Positions 7,599-14,717 of a stretch of 19,718 bases of DNA are shown here, in pieces. How positions within the stretch are numbered: position 1 is the stretch's first letter; each line of letters opens with the position of its first letter. The stretch comes from Oscillospiraceae bacterium. GTDB lineage: Bacteria > Bacillota > Clostridia > Oscillospirales > Acutalibacteraceae. The position numbers were made by a program, and so were the translations under genes. The notes below the pieces were generated by a model. It was not told the DNA's origin. It saw only the letters and a program-made list of their open reading frames with translations, and ran no database searches. Location: assembly GCA_031270785.1 (NCBI GenBank), contig JAISWM010000049.1, positions 1 through 19,718 of the forward strand. Direction: 5' to 3'.

Positions 7599-8948
7599 AT
7601 GAAATTTAAAAAATTTATTGCACTGATTTGCGCGTTTTCTTTTGTGTTTTCAAATTTAATTAATGTTTCTGCTGCGCCTGGTAAAAAGGTCCAAAAGGAC
7701 GACATAGTCAAAGTGGCGTTTTTTGGAAATCCGGGAGTGGGAAAAACAGCAGTGGCTACGAGAATTAGGTCTAAGACGTATTGTGATTGCATTCCTCATA
7801 CCGAATACATGTCATCAATTCCTGCAAAATTCGGTAAAATTGAAGGTCAAGTTTTGGATATCCCTGGTGATGGACGCGATAGTTTTCTAAGTGAGGAGAT
7901 CAAAAAATGGTGTCGTGACATAGACGTAGCGGTTATTTTCGCTAGTGTTAATGATTCAGATAGTATAAAGGGTATTGATGGGTGGATGACATTTGCAAAA
8001 ACCTGCTGTAAAAGCGTAACGTTTGTTCTTGCTGTAACTAAAATAGATCTTAAAAGTGCGAAAGATGTGGAACGCATTACGGCGAAAATGCAAAAATATG
8101 GTGCGGAATTATGCCTCACAAGTGCTAAAACGGGCGAAGTGGGAAAATTCGGAGAAGTGTTGACAAAAGCAGTAGATGACGCTAGAAAAAAGAAAGATGA
8201 TGAGAAAAAGCAAGCTAGAATTGCGAAAGAACAGAAAGATCAAGCGGCGGCAGAGAAAGCTGCGGCGGCAGAGAAAGCTGCGGCGGCAGAGAAAGCTGCG
8301 GCGGAGAAAGCTGCGGCAGATAAAGCTGCGGCAGATAAAGCCGCGGCAGATAAAGCCGCGGCAGAAAAAGCTGCGGTGGAAGAGCAAGCTAGAATTAAAG
8401 CTGCGGCGGAGAAAGCTGCGGCAGAAAAAGCCGCGGCGGAAAAAGCTGCGGCGGAGAAAGCTGCGGCAGATAAAGCCGCGGCGGAAAAAGCTGCGGCGGA
8501 AAAAGCTGCGGCGGAAGAGCAAGCTGCGGCGGAGAAAAAGCAAGCTGAGAAAGAGCAAGCTGAGAAAGCTGCAGCGGAGAAAAAGCAAGCTGAGAAAGCT
8601 GCGGCGGAAAAAGCTGCGGCGGAGACAAAGCAAGCTGACGAAAAAGCTGCGGCGGAAGAGCAAGCTAGAATTGCGGCAGAGCAAGCGGATAAAGAGGAAG
8701 CGGAGAAAACCACAGCTGTGGCAGAGGAAGTTGCGGAAGCTGAAAATGAAATAACTGAAGACGGAACACCCGAGGCTGCAACTGCGGGCACTAAAGTTGC
8801 AGCAACCACAAAAACAGGAACGCCAACCCCACTGTTAGTAGCAGGAACAGTAACGGGAATAACAATAGTAGTAGGGTTGATAGCAACCCTGGTGCACCAG
8901 GTCAAAAGTCAATTTTCTGCAAATCGGCCACAACCAAAACTTACCTGA
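7599..8948 (+). CDS. Exported Ras/Rab-like small GTPase with Ala/Lys/Glu repeat stalk and C-terminal membrane segment
   Basis: The 449-residue protein starts at ATG 7599, with GGGAG ten bases upstream. The reading frame extends upstream to 7500, but only this start exposes a signal peptide (MKFKKFIALICAFSFVF, probable cleavage near Ala25/Ala26). Residues 37-195 form a small GTPase domain: P-loop GNPGVGKT (43-50), DIPG (87-90, in place of the usual DTAG), TKID (147-150) and TSAKT (174-178). Residues ~195-390 are almost entirely AAEKAAA-type five-residue units, likely a long helical or coiled-coil stalk encoded by a GCGGCGGAGAAAGCT-like microsatellite. Residues 412-432 (LLVAGTVTGITIVVGLIATL) form a membrane segment followed by a short basic tail. 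I infer a surface-tethered or secreted GTPase that acts outside the cell, where GTP is normally available only in a host cytoplasm. The partner is unknown. It has its own promoter and sits alone between repeat-filled spacers. Confidence 0.85.
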   Translation: MKFKKFIALICAFSFVFSNLINVSAAPGKKVQKDDIVKVAFFGNPGVGKTAVATRIRSKTYCDCIPHTEYMSSIPAKFGKIEGQVLDIPGDGRDSFLSEEIKKWCRDIDVAVIFASVNDSDSIKGIDGWMTFAKTCCKSVTFVLAVTKIDLKSAKDVERITAKMQKYGAELCLTSAKTGEVGKFGEVLTKAVDDARKKKDDEKKQARIAKEQKDQAAAEKAAAAEKAAAAEKAAAEKAAADKAAADKAAADKAAAEKAAVEEQARIKAAAEKAAAEKAAAEKAAAEKAAADKAAAEKAAAEKAAAEEQAAAEKKQAEKEQAEKAAAEKKQAEKAAAEKAAAETKQADEKAAAEEQARIAAEQADKEEAEKTTAVAEEVAEAENEITEDGTPEAATAGTKVAATTKTGTPTPLLVAGTVTGITIVVGLIATLVHQVKSQFSANRPQPKLT

Positions 8949-9041
8949 TATAGTAAAAATCTTTTAAAATAATGGCATTTTTGCTTCCCCCCGCCAGAAG
9001 GCGGGGGAAAAAGTTATTGTCAATTAATTTGGACTGCCACC
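8949..9041. repeat. Chimeric palindromic repeat (family C-type arm joined to family A arm)
   Basis: Begins immediately after the GTPase stop codon with TATAGTAAAAATCTTTTAAA and ATGGCATTTTTG, the opening of the family C unit. It then has a stem CCCCCCGCC-AGAA-GGCGGGGG and finishes with a family A arm (TTGTCAATTAATTTGGACTG, then CCACC). The two arms come from different families and meet at the GC-rich stem. The stem is preceded by Ts and followed by As, the wrong order for an intrinsic terminator. Confidence 0.75.
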
Positions 9042-9066
9042 CAAAGGCAAGTGGAAAACGTCAATA

Positions 9067-9183
9067 TATAGCTTTTTCGTTTGAAAAGCGTCTGATTTTT
9101 ATGACTTTCTCCCGGCCGACGGCCGGGAGAAAGTACACGGATAAATTTACTTTTGAAGACTGTTTTAAATCGTAACAGCTATA
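9067..9183 (+). mobile_element. Family B element, intact copy
   Basis: 117 bp from TATAGCTTTTTCGTTTGAAA to AAATCGTAACAGCTATA, with central stem CTCCCGGCC-GAC-GGCCGGGAG. The ends are inverted repeats of roughly 8-13 bp (TATAGCTGTT type). It serves as the reference for the interrupted copies at 7139 and 12761. Confidence 0.85.
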
Positions 9184-9233
9184 GTTAACACCCTTAAGGC
9201 CGCTTGTTTCAAAATGTTTTTGCTATATGAGTC

Positions 9234-10469
9234 TTATTTTGGCAAAGAAAGCAAAAAATTTAATATATTTTTTAAAGATTCAGATTTATCGAACGTCTCG
9301 CAAGAGTGTTTCATAAATTTTAATTTTTTCTTGTTTTTCAGTAAATCTTTGATGGTATCCGCCGCTGTGTTTTTGTTTAGTCTTACAGCCATATTATTAT
9401 CAACCAGGAAATCCGCGTTTTCTTCTTCTTGGCCCGGAATAGCATCGAAAATTGCCATTGGAAGATTGCACGCAAGCGCCTCGGTTATAGTAAGCCCCCC
9501 CGGTTTGGTGATGATCAAATCAGCTACGTACATATATTTATGTACCTCATCGGTAAAATATATTATGCGCGTGTCCTTGTAATAAATTTTTGATTTTAAA
9601 TCTATATTTTCATTTTCGGGTAAATTAAATATCTTTCTAAAATCATTAAGTTTATTAACATATTTCAATAATTTTATATCAAACGGGAATTTAGCGTATT
9701 TATAAACTTTTTTTTCTTCACCATAAACTATAGATTCAATGGTATCATAAAGTTTTGCGTTTTTCCCCGTTATTACTATAATCTGAAAATCCAACTCTAT
9801 TTTCAAAAGGTCTTTATATATCGAAACAATATTTTCAACGCCAAAACTACCGGCCATAACTAAAACAGTGGGGATATTTAGATTAAAACCCATTTGTTTA
9901 AGAAGAATATTTTGGTCTCTTTTCGTATAAAATCCGCCTTCTATAGGTATTCCAAAAGGATATATTATGTTTTTGTCCACACCCATTTCTGCCATCGATT
10001 TCATCATATCTTCATTAGCCACAATGTAAGCGTCGATATTTTTAGTAAGCCACGTTCTGTGCGGCGCGTAATCTGTCATTATGCACACAGCCGGTACGTC
10101 TACTTTGCCTATATGTTTAAGTTTTGAAACCATCTCATTAGGGAACGGATGAGTTGTGACTATAACATCCGGCTCATATTCGTTTATAAGCGGAATAAGT
10201 TTTCTGCTGACAATACTATTTATACCAAATATCAAACGATTTATAATTTTATTATTCGCGGATTCATAAATCATTTTATAAATATTCGGCATTTTTTTTA
10301 TTAAATATTCATACCCCTCGGTAACTGTTTTATTAAGAAGCGGGCTGATATATTTCAAGGTATCTACTACATTTACTTCTATATTATTTTCCTCAAAATA
10401 CTCTTTTACCGCGTTGGAGGCTTTCATATGCCCCCCGCCGGTGGAAGCCGAAAGTATTAATATCTTCAA
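9234..10469 (-). CDS. Processive diacylglycerol glycosyltransferase (MGDG synthase / UgtP-like, GT28)
   Basis: Transfers a sugar from a UDP-sugar to diacylglycerol at the membrane, making glycolipids and, in Gram-positives, the anchor for lipoteichoic acid. The 411 residues show the family layout: N-terminal acceptor domain with SASTGGGHMKAS (8-19), the motif TDYAPHRTW, and the C-terminal nucleotide-sugar domain with TKPGGLTITEALA near 320-332 and PGQEEENADFL. Between the VITGKNAKLYD strand and YFTDEVHKYMYVADL there is about 50-60 residues of extra Lys-rich sequence that I do not recognise from typical UgtP proteins. The start is TTG at 10469-10467, with GGGAG nine bases upstream. Donor specificity (glucose or galactose) cannot be told from sequence. 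It is monocistronic, with repeat-filled spacers on both sides. Confidence 0.9.
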   Translation of the reverse strand: MKILILSASTGGGHMKASNAVKEYFEENNIEVNVVDTLKYISPLLNKTVTEGYEYLIKKMPNIYKMIYESANNKIINRLIFGINSIVSRKLIPLINEYEPDVIVTTHPFPNEMVSKLKHIGKVDVPAVCIMTDYAPHRTWLTKNIDAYIVANEDMMKSMAEMGVDKNIIYPFGIPIEGGFYTKRDQNILLKQMGFNLNIPTVLVMAGSFGVENIVSIYKDLLKIELDFQIIVITGKNAKLYDTIESIVYGEEKKVYKYAKFPFDIKLLKYVNKLNDFRKIFNLPENENIDLKSKIYYKDTRIIYFTDEVHKYMYVADLIITKPGGLTITEALACNLPMAIFDAIPGQEEENADFLVDNNMAVRLNKNTAADTIKDLLKNKKKLKFMKHSCETFDKSESLKNILNFLLSLPK

Positions 10470-10560
10470 AAATATTTTCTCCCTTCCTAAAAACTAATTA
10501 AAAGCATTATCAGTTTAAATTTTAAGATATGCAATAGTTTTCGCTATATTAATGGGATTA

Positions 10561-10855
10561 GGTTATGTCTTAAAATATGGTTGTGACCCAAATTAGTGGA
10601 TAATATTTTTTCCCCCGCCATAGGCGGGGGAGAAAAGAAGAAGTTTCAACAATTTTGAGACATGACCTAGCTGTTTCGTTTGAAAAGCGTCTGATTTTTA
10701 TGACTTTCTCCCAGCCGACGGCCGGGAGAAAGTACACGGATAAATTTACTTTTGAAGACTGTTTTAAATCGTAACAGCTATAGTTGAAATCCATTATTCT
10801 TTCCCCCCGCCTGTGGCGGGGGGAAAGATGTCATCAATTAATTTGGTCTACAACC
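10561..10855. mobile_element. Composite of nested elements: family A split by a second A and a family B
   Basis: The outer arms GGTTATGTCTTAAAATA (10561-10577) and TAGTTGAAATCC...GGTCTACAACC (10781-10855) are the two halves of one family A element in minus orientation. Between them lie a complete A element in plus orientation (10579-10667, GGTTGTGACCC...GACATGACC) and a complete family B element (10668-10782, TAGCTGTTTCG...CGTAACAGCTATA). The B copy is consistent with insertion at the TA of AAAATAGTTGAAA. The inner A has no clear target duplication here, so the order of events is uncertain. Confidence 0.75.
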
Positions 10856-10911
10856 GAATTCGCCAAAGTTTTTGAAAAATATTTTAGATTAAAATTAAAA
10901 TTAAATATTTT

Positions 10912-11008
10912 GGTTATGCCTCAAAATTGTTGAAATTTCTTCTTTTTCCCCCGCGAGTCGGGCGGGGGGGGGACAAAAATGCCACTGTTTTAAAAGGTTT
11001 TTACTATA
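10912..11008. repeat. Chimeric palindromic repeat next to the 3' end of the potassium transporter gene
   Basis: Starts with a family A arm (GGTTATGCCTCAAAATTGTT), has a long G-run stem (CCCCCGCGAGTCGGGCGGGGG) and ends with a family C arm read backwards (CAAAAATGCCACTGTTTTAA, then TTTACTATA), followed by a family B end (AACAGCTATA). It is the mirror-type recombinant of the repeat at 8949-9041. Confidence 0.7.
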
Positions 11009-11024
11009 ACAGCTATATATCCCC

Positions 11025-12401
11025 TTAGCTAAGGATAACTTTTTCTTCCGGTAAAACTACGTTTTTTTGATTTTTGTTGTTTTCCATTATGGATATTATA
11101 ATGGAGATTGGCCCGATCCTGCCCAAAAACATCAAAGACATTAAAACTAATTTTGAAGCAGACGTTAAAATAGGACTTATTCCCGAAGTATAGCCGGTTG
11201 TGGAAATGCAGGATACAACTTCATAAAATATATCAATTGTCGAAAGATTTTTATCAAAATCTAAAACATATATCATGGCTACGCCAACCAGTATACAAAA
11301 TATAAACATTGCGGCCATTGTTATTGCTTTATACGTAATAGAGCTGCTTATTTTTTTACCGTAAATAATATTGTCTTCTCTTCCTCTGATAGTGTTTAGT
11401 ACCGCACACACAATGACGACTACAGTCACGGTTTTAATACCGCCTCCGGTAGAAGCCGGGGAAGCCCCTATAAGCATGAAACACATTGTTATAAATTTCG
11501 TCAAATTATGTTGCCCGTTTATTTCTACGGCGGTAAAGCCTGAGGTTCTTTGAGATGAAGAATGAAAAAATGACACAAACATTTTTTTAACAATTGAAAA
11601 ATCTTTCATTGTATTATTTCCTTCTAAAAAGAAAAATATTAAACTGCCGATAATAATCAAAAAAACAGATGATCGCAGCACTATTTTGGTTTGTAAGCTC
11701 AGCGAAAAATTGCGATGCCGATTTTTAAAGTAATTATATATATCTATTATAACTACAAAGCCAAGCCCCCCTATAAATGATAGTAACGCAATAACCGTTA
11801 ATGAAAAAAAGTCGTTATTAAACGCGGCGCAACTTGCGTTTGGAGTAATAAATCCGGTGATGTCGAGTCCGGCGTTACAATATGCGGATGTGCACATAAA
11901 AATTGATACCCATATTCCATAGGCACCATATCTGGGTATAAATTTTATACATAAAAGAAAAATGGATATTGCCTCAAATACCACAGTTGATAAAAATATT
12001 GTTTTAATGAGCCCGGATACGTCAAAGATATCTCCGGATACCCCCTCTTGGAATATTTTGACGTTTCTGAGACCTAATTTTTTTTTAAACATAAGTGTAA
12101 AACCTGTTGTAAAAGATACCAACCCCAGCGCCCCGATTTGTGTTAGACACAGCATCACAATTTGCCCAAACACTGACCAATTGGTCCATGTATCAAATAA
12201 AGGTATTCCGGTAATGCAGCAGCAAGAAACGCTCGTAAATAAAGCTTCAAAAATTGTTATTTCTCTCGTTTTGCTTGAAGACAGCGGAAGCGAGAATAAT
12301 ATTGTTCCCAATAATATTAAAAATAAAAAACTTAAAACTATGATTTGTATAGGGGAAAATTTTCTAAGTTTATCTATAAAAAAGTATTTTACTTTATTCA
12401 A
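11025..12401 (-). CDS. Potassium transporter, TrkH/KtrB family membrane subunit
   Basis: Integral membrane channel-like subunit for K+ (Na+- or H+-coupled) uptake. Its 458 residues carry the four repeated pore loops of the family, each with the filter glycine: SCCCITGIP, CNAGLDITG, SQRTSGFTAV and ISTTGYTSGI. The intervening stretches are hydrophobic, with family blocks QIGALGLVSFTTG and GASPASTGGGIKT. The cytoplasmic gating subunit (TrkA/KtrA) is not in the window. The start used is TTG at 12401-12399, but its ribosome site is poor and a TGTTATAAT promoter-like box lies only a few bases upstream. The true start may be nearby; the family's usual N-terminus (KLRKFSPIQI) begins about ten residues in. 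The end of the gene abuts a chimeric repeat. Confidence 0.93.
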   Translation of the reverse strand: MNKVKYFFIDKLRKFSPIQIIVLSFLFLILLGTILFSLPLSSSKTREITIFEALFTSVSCCCITGIPLFDTWTNWSVFGQIVMLCLTQIGALGLVSFTTGFTLMFKKKLGLRNVKIFQEGVSGDIFDVSGLIKTIFLSTVVFEAISIFLLCIKFIPRYGAYGIWVSIFMCTSAYCNAGLDITGFITPNASCAAFNNDFFSLTVIALLSFIGGLGFVVIIDIYNYFKNRHRNFSLSLQTKIVLRSSVFLIIIGSLIFFFLEGNNTMKDFSIVKKMFVSFFHSSSQRTSGFTAVEINGQHNLTKFITMCFMLIGASPASTGGGIKTVTVVVIVCAVLNTIRGREDNIIYGKKISSSITYKAITMAAMFIFCILVGVAMIYVLDFDKNLSTIDIFYEVVSCISTTGYTSGISPILTSASKLVLMSLMFLGRIGPISIIISIMENNKNQKNVVLPEEKVILS

Positions 12402-12403
12402 AA

Positions 12404-12412
12404 ATTATAACA
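12404..12412 (-). promoter_or_regulatory. Extended -10 box just upstream of the potassium transporter start
   Basis: TGTTATAAT on the minus strand, identical to the extended -10 of the Myb gene (16870-16878). No good -35 is present at 17 bases. If used, transcription would begin at or inside the predicted TTG start codon, implying a leaderless message or a later start. Confidence 0.3.
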
Positions 12413-12625
12413 CTTCCAATCTCACAATAGTAAAAATCATTTATAGCAAAAACCAATTATTTTGACCCACAACCGTTTTTTGACAATGAAATTATATCAT
12501 CACTGTAAATTTAATTCTATACTGCATTTGCTTAGAAAAAATTGTGCATTAGACCTGTCCGTAAACTTTACAGATTGCAATCAAAAATCGACGACAGTGT
12601 ATAAAAATACTTCCCGGGAGATTTG

Positions 12626-12713
12626 GGGTGGTGGTCCAAGTTAGTTGATAATATCTTTTCCCCCGCCATAGGCGGGGGGGGTAAGAAGGAATTTAAATTA
12701 TTTTGAGACACAA
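12626..12713 (+). mobile_element. Family A element inside family D copy 2
   Basis: 88 bp beginning GGGTGGTGGTCCAAGTTAGT and ending TTTTGAGACACAA; stem CCCCCGCC-ATA-GGCGGGGG. It is flanked by GGAGATTTG and GGAGATTCT, a decayed 9-bp target duplication. The empty site in copy 1 reads GGAGATTTTGATGC (5659-5672). Confidence 0.8.
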
Positions 12714-12760
12714 GGAGATTCTGATGCAAAGCCATTTTTTAAGTGATGTATTTTTTGATA

Positions 12761-12873
12761 TAGCTGTTACGCTTTAAAAAAGTCTTCAAAAGTAAATTTA
12801 TCCGTGTACTTTCTCCCAGCCGTCGGCGGGGAGAAAGTCATAAAAATCAGACGCTTTTCAAACGAAACAGCGA
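12761..12873 (-). mobile_element. Family B element inside family D copy 2, consistent with a TA target
   Basis: TAGCTGTTACG...TTTCTCCCAGCC-GTC-GGCGGGGAGAAA...CGAAACAGCGA, flanked by TA on both sides. The empty site in family D copy 1 is TTTTTCGATAGTTTGCG (5697-5713), so the insertion lies at the TA of GATAG. TA duplication is the habit of IS630/Tc1-mariner transposases, which suggests, but does not prove, what moved it. Confidence 0.8.
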
Positions 12874-12919
12874 TAGTTTGCGCTCTGTGAGGTTTACGGA
12901 CGGGTCTAATATAAAATCC

Positions 12920-12948
12920 TTGAAAAAATATATAAATTATGGTATCAT
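12920..12948 (+). promoter_or_regulatory. Promoter of rpsB(-tsf)
   Basis: TTGAAA (12920-12925), a 17-base AT-rich spacer and TATCAT (12943-12948): nine or more of twelve consensus positions. It lies just outside the right end of family D copy 2. The leader to rpsB would be about 325 bases. It contains a small hairpin CCGCTTTTGAAAAAGCG (12967-12983) and a worn family B repeat; I see no protein gene in it. Confidence 0.6.
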
Positions 12949-13116
12949 TAGAAGCCGTATAGCTGCCGCTTTTGAAAAAGCGAACTTGCTTACATACTTG
13001 CCTGGCCACCGGTGTGGGGGGGGAGCTGTGGGAAGTTGACATTTTTCAAAGGTATCAGCCATAACTTAAATACACACGCCGTAATTAATTCAATTTGGTG
13101 CTTCGTAAGTAGAAGT

Positions 13117-13225
13117 TATAGCTAATGCCATTAAAAAACGTCTGATTTTTCGTATCTCTCATCGCCGCCGGCAAAAGAGAGTGTGCGAATAAGTTTACTT
13201 TTTTGGTGGGGTGCAGCAGCTGTAA
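13117..13225 (+). repeat. Degenerate family B/C-like element upstream of rpsB
   Basis: TATAGCTAATGCC...AAACGTCTGATTTTT...ATCTCTC, a worn central stem, then AGAGAGTGTGCGAATAAGTTTACTTTTTT...GCAGCAGCTGTA. The order of blocks matches the family B element and the second half of the family C unit, but the stem is damaged. It would lie in the rpsB leader RNA. Confidence 0.6.
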
Positions 13226-13279
13226 TTGAAAAAACATTAAATTACGGCGGAGGTAAAAACCAAGGAGGAAATTAATTTT

Positions 13280-14080
13280 ATGCCAGTAGTATCAATGAAA
13301 AGTCTGCTTGAAGCAGGAGTACATTTTGGCCACCAAACCAGGCGTTGGAACCCCAAGATGGCAAAGTATATATTTACACAAAGAAACGGTATATATGTTA
13401 TTGATTTGCAAAAAACATCAAAAAGGTTAGAAAAAGCTTATAATTTTATGAGAGAGGTATCAGAATCCGGGAAGTCTGTTTTGTTTGTAGGTACGAAAAA
13501 ACAAGCGCAATCTTCCATAAAGGAAGCCGCTGAAAATTCAAATTCATACTTTGTGAACGCGCGCTGGCTTGGAGGGACATTAACAAACTTTTCAACAATC
13601 AAAAAAAGAATTGACAGATTAAGGCAGTTAAGGGGTATGCAAGAAGACGGAACCTTTGAATTGTTACCCAAAAAAGAAGCATTAAAGTTAAACGCCGAAA
13701 TTGAAAAACTCGAAAAGTTTTTAGGCGGAATTAAAGATATGAAAGACCTCCCTGGAGCACTGTTTGTGGTCGATACCAAAAAAGAATATATAGCAGTTGC
13801 GGAAGCAAGGAAACTAGGCATACCGGTTGTCGCGATAGTAGATACGAACTGCGACCCGGACGTGATCGACTATGTAATACCCTCAAACGATGACGCAATA
13901 AGAGCCATAAAATTAATGTGTTCAGCCATGGCAAACGCAATAGTCGAAGGGAGAGAAGGCGCACTTTCGATGCTGCAAAACGCAGAAACACAAAAAGTAG
14001 ATTCGGAGCAAGAAGACGACGTTCACACTGCAGAAATAATAAAAAGAATAGAAAAAGCGGCGAAAATATCCGCAAAATAA
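13280..14080 (+). CDS. rpsB: 30S ribosomal protein S2
   Basis: Component of the small ribosomal subunit, needed for S1 or mRNA docking. The 266-residue protein begins MPVVSMKSLLEAGVHFGHQT, followed by RRWNPKMAKYIFTQRNGIYVID, a clear S2 signature. Later blocks FVGTKKQAQ, NARWLGGTLTNFSTI, PGALFVVDTKKEYIAVAEA and DTNCDPDVIDYVIPSNDDAIRA are all intact. The C-terminal 30 residues are a charged extension (QEDDVHTAEIIKRIEKAAK). The ATG has a strong AGGAGG (13263-13268) eleven bases upstream. It is followed by tsf on the same strand as usual, but across 637 bp of repeats. Confidence 0.99.
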   Translation: MPVVSMKSLLEAGVHFGHQTRRWNPKMAKYIFTQRNGIYVIDLQKTSKRLEKAYNFMREVSESGKSVLFVGTKKQAQSSIKEAAENSNSYFVNARWLGGTLTNFSTIKKRIDRLRQLRGMQEDGTFELLPKKEALKLNAEIEKLEKFLGGIKDMKDLPGALFVVDTKKEYIAVAEARKLGIPVVAIVDTNCDPDVIDYVIPSNDDAIRAIKLMCSAMANAIVEGREGALSMLQNAETQKVDSEQEDDVHTAEIIKRIEKAAKISAK

Positions 14081-14100
14081 TCAATTCATAATAAAAATTT

Positions 14101-14191
14101 GGTAATAGTCCAAATTAGTTGGTAATATCTTTTTGCCCCCGCCAACGGCGGGGGCAAAAGAAGGAATTTCAACTTATTTTGAAACATGGCC
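14101..14191 (+). mobile_element. Family A element between rpsB and tsf
   Basis: GGTAATAGTCCAAATTAGTT...stem GCCCCCGCC-AAC-GGCGGGGGC...AACTTATTTTGAAACATGGCC. Flanking AAAAATTT and AAAAAATT may be a target duplication but are too simple in composition to be sure. Its right end runs into the 135-bp tandem duplication. Confidence 0.75.
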
Positions 14192-14453
14192 AAAAAATTA
14201 CGCTCGCGTGGATTGTTGATTATAGTGTAGCACAGACTATTTAGAAACGTGGTATTACTTACGTTCCTTTCCCCCGCCGATTCGCGGGAAAAAAGGAACA
14301 GTTTCGACTATTTGGGGACATGACCAAAAAAATTATGCTCACGTGGATTGTGGATTATAGTGTAGCACAGATCATTTAGAAACGTGGTATTACTTACGTT
14401 CCTTTCCCCTCGAAGGCGGGGGGAAAAAGGAGCAGTTTCAACTATTTTGGGAC
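14184..14453 (+). repeat. Two tandem copies of a 135-bp unit containing a family A arm
   Basis: ACATGRCCAAAAAATTA, GATTATAGTGTAGCACAGA and AACGTGGTATTACTTACGTT each occur twice, 135 bp apart (for example 14251 and 14386). Each unit ends with a stem (CCCCCGCC...GCGGG or CCCCTCG...GGCGGGG) and the family A arm CAGTTTCRACTATTT-GGGACA. The pattern suggests unequal exchange or slippage between neighbouring A elements. No coding sequence is seen. Confidence 0.8.
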
Positions 14454-14460
14454 ACTACCC

Positions 14461-14593
14461 AAGATCGACGACGGCGTATGAAGGGTACTCCCGGGAGATT
14501 TTGGGTAATAGCCCAAATTAATTGATAATATCTTTCACCCCCGCCATGGGCGGAGGGAAAAGAAAGGATTTCAACTATTTTATGGCGCGATCC
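14461..14593 (+). mobile_element. Family D fragment joined to a family A element
   Basis: 14463-14503 matches the family D interior (GATCGACGACGGCGTATGA...CTCCCGGGAGATTTTG). At GGAGATTTTG it is cut by a family A element (14504-14593, GGTAATAGCCCAAATTAATT...ATGGCGCGATCC). The right half of D is missing, and the sequence after the A copy (TCGCAAGGA) does not duplicate the left flank, so part of D was lost. The remaining bases up to tsf include a worn stem CTCCCGC-TTGC-GGCGGG near 14656 and the tsf ribosome site. Confidence 0.72.
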
Positions 14594-14717
14594 TCGCAAG
14601 GAAAAAGCAATAAAAAATCAGACATTTCAAGGGCGTTAGATAAAAATACCACTTCTCCCGCTTGCGGCGGGCAAATTAGTGTGCACAAACCAATATTTTT
14701 ATAGGAGGTTTTTATAA

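Larger units (their letters stand above)
12548..12910 (+). mobile_element. Family D element, copy 2, carrying nested family A and family B elements
   Basis: Outer inverted repeats ATTAGACCTGTCCGTAAAC and (reverse complement of the right end) ATTAGACCCGTCCGTAAAC, better matched than in copy 1. The interior shares ATACTTCCCGGGAGATTT and ATGCAAAGCCATTTTTTAA with copy 1 but is broken by an A element (12626-12713) and a B element (12761-12873). Copies 1 and 2 are interrupted at different places, so each provides the other's empty site. Confidence 0.88.

Noticed and set aside
8240..8905. Long antisense frames across the GTPase stalk (221 and 191 residues).
   Set aside because: They are mirror images of the GCGGCGGAGAAAGCT-type microsatellite, with monotonous Ser/Ala/Phe or Arg/Ser/Leu content, no start signals and no other features of a protein.
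12767..13042. 91-residue minus-strand frame and similar 60-75 residue frames inside the repeats (5514-5696, 10570-10794, 14522-14704).
   Set aside because: They run across family A, B and D elements, change where the elements are interrupted and have no ribosome sites.
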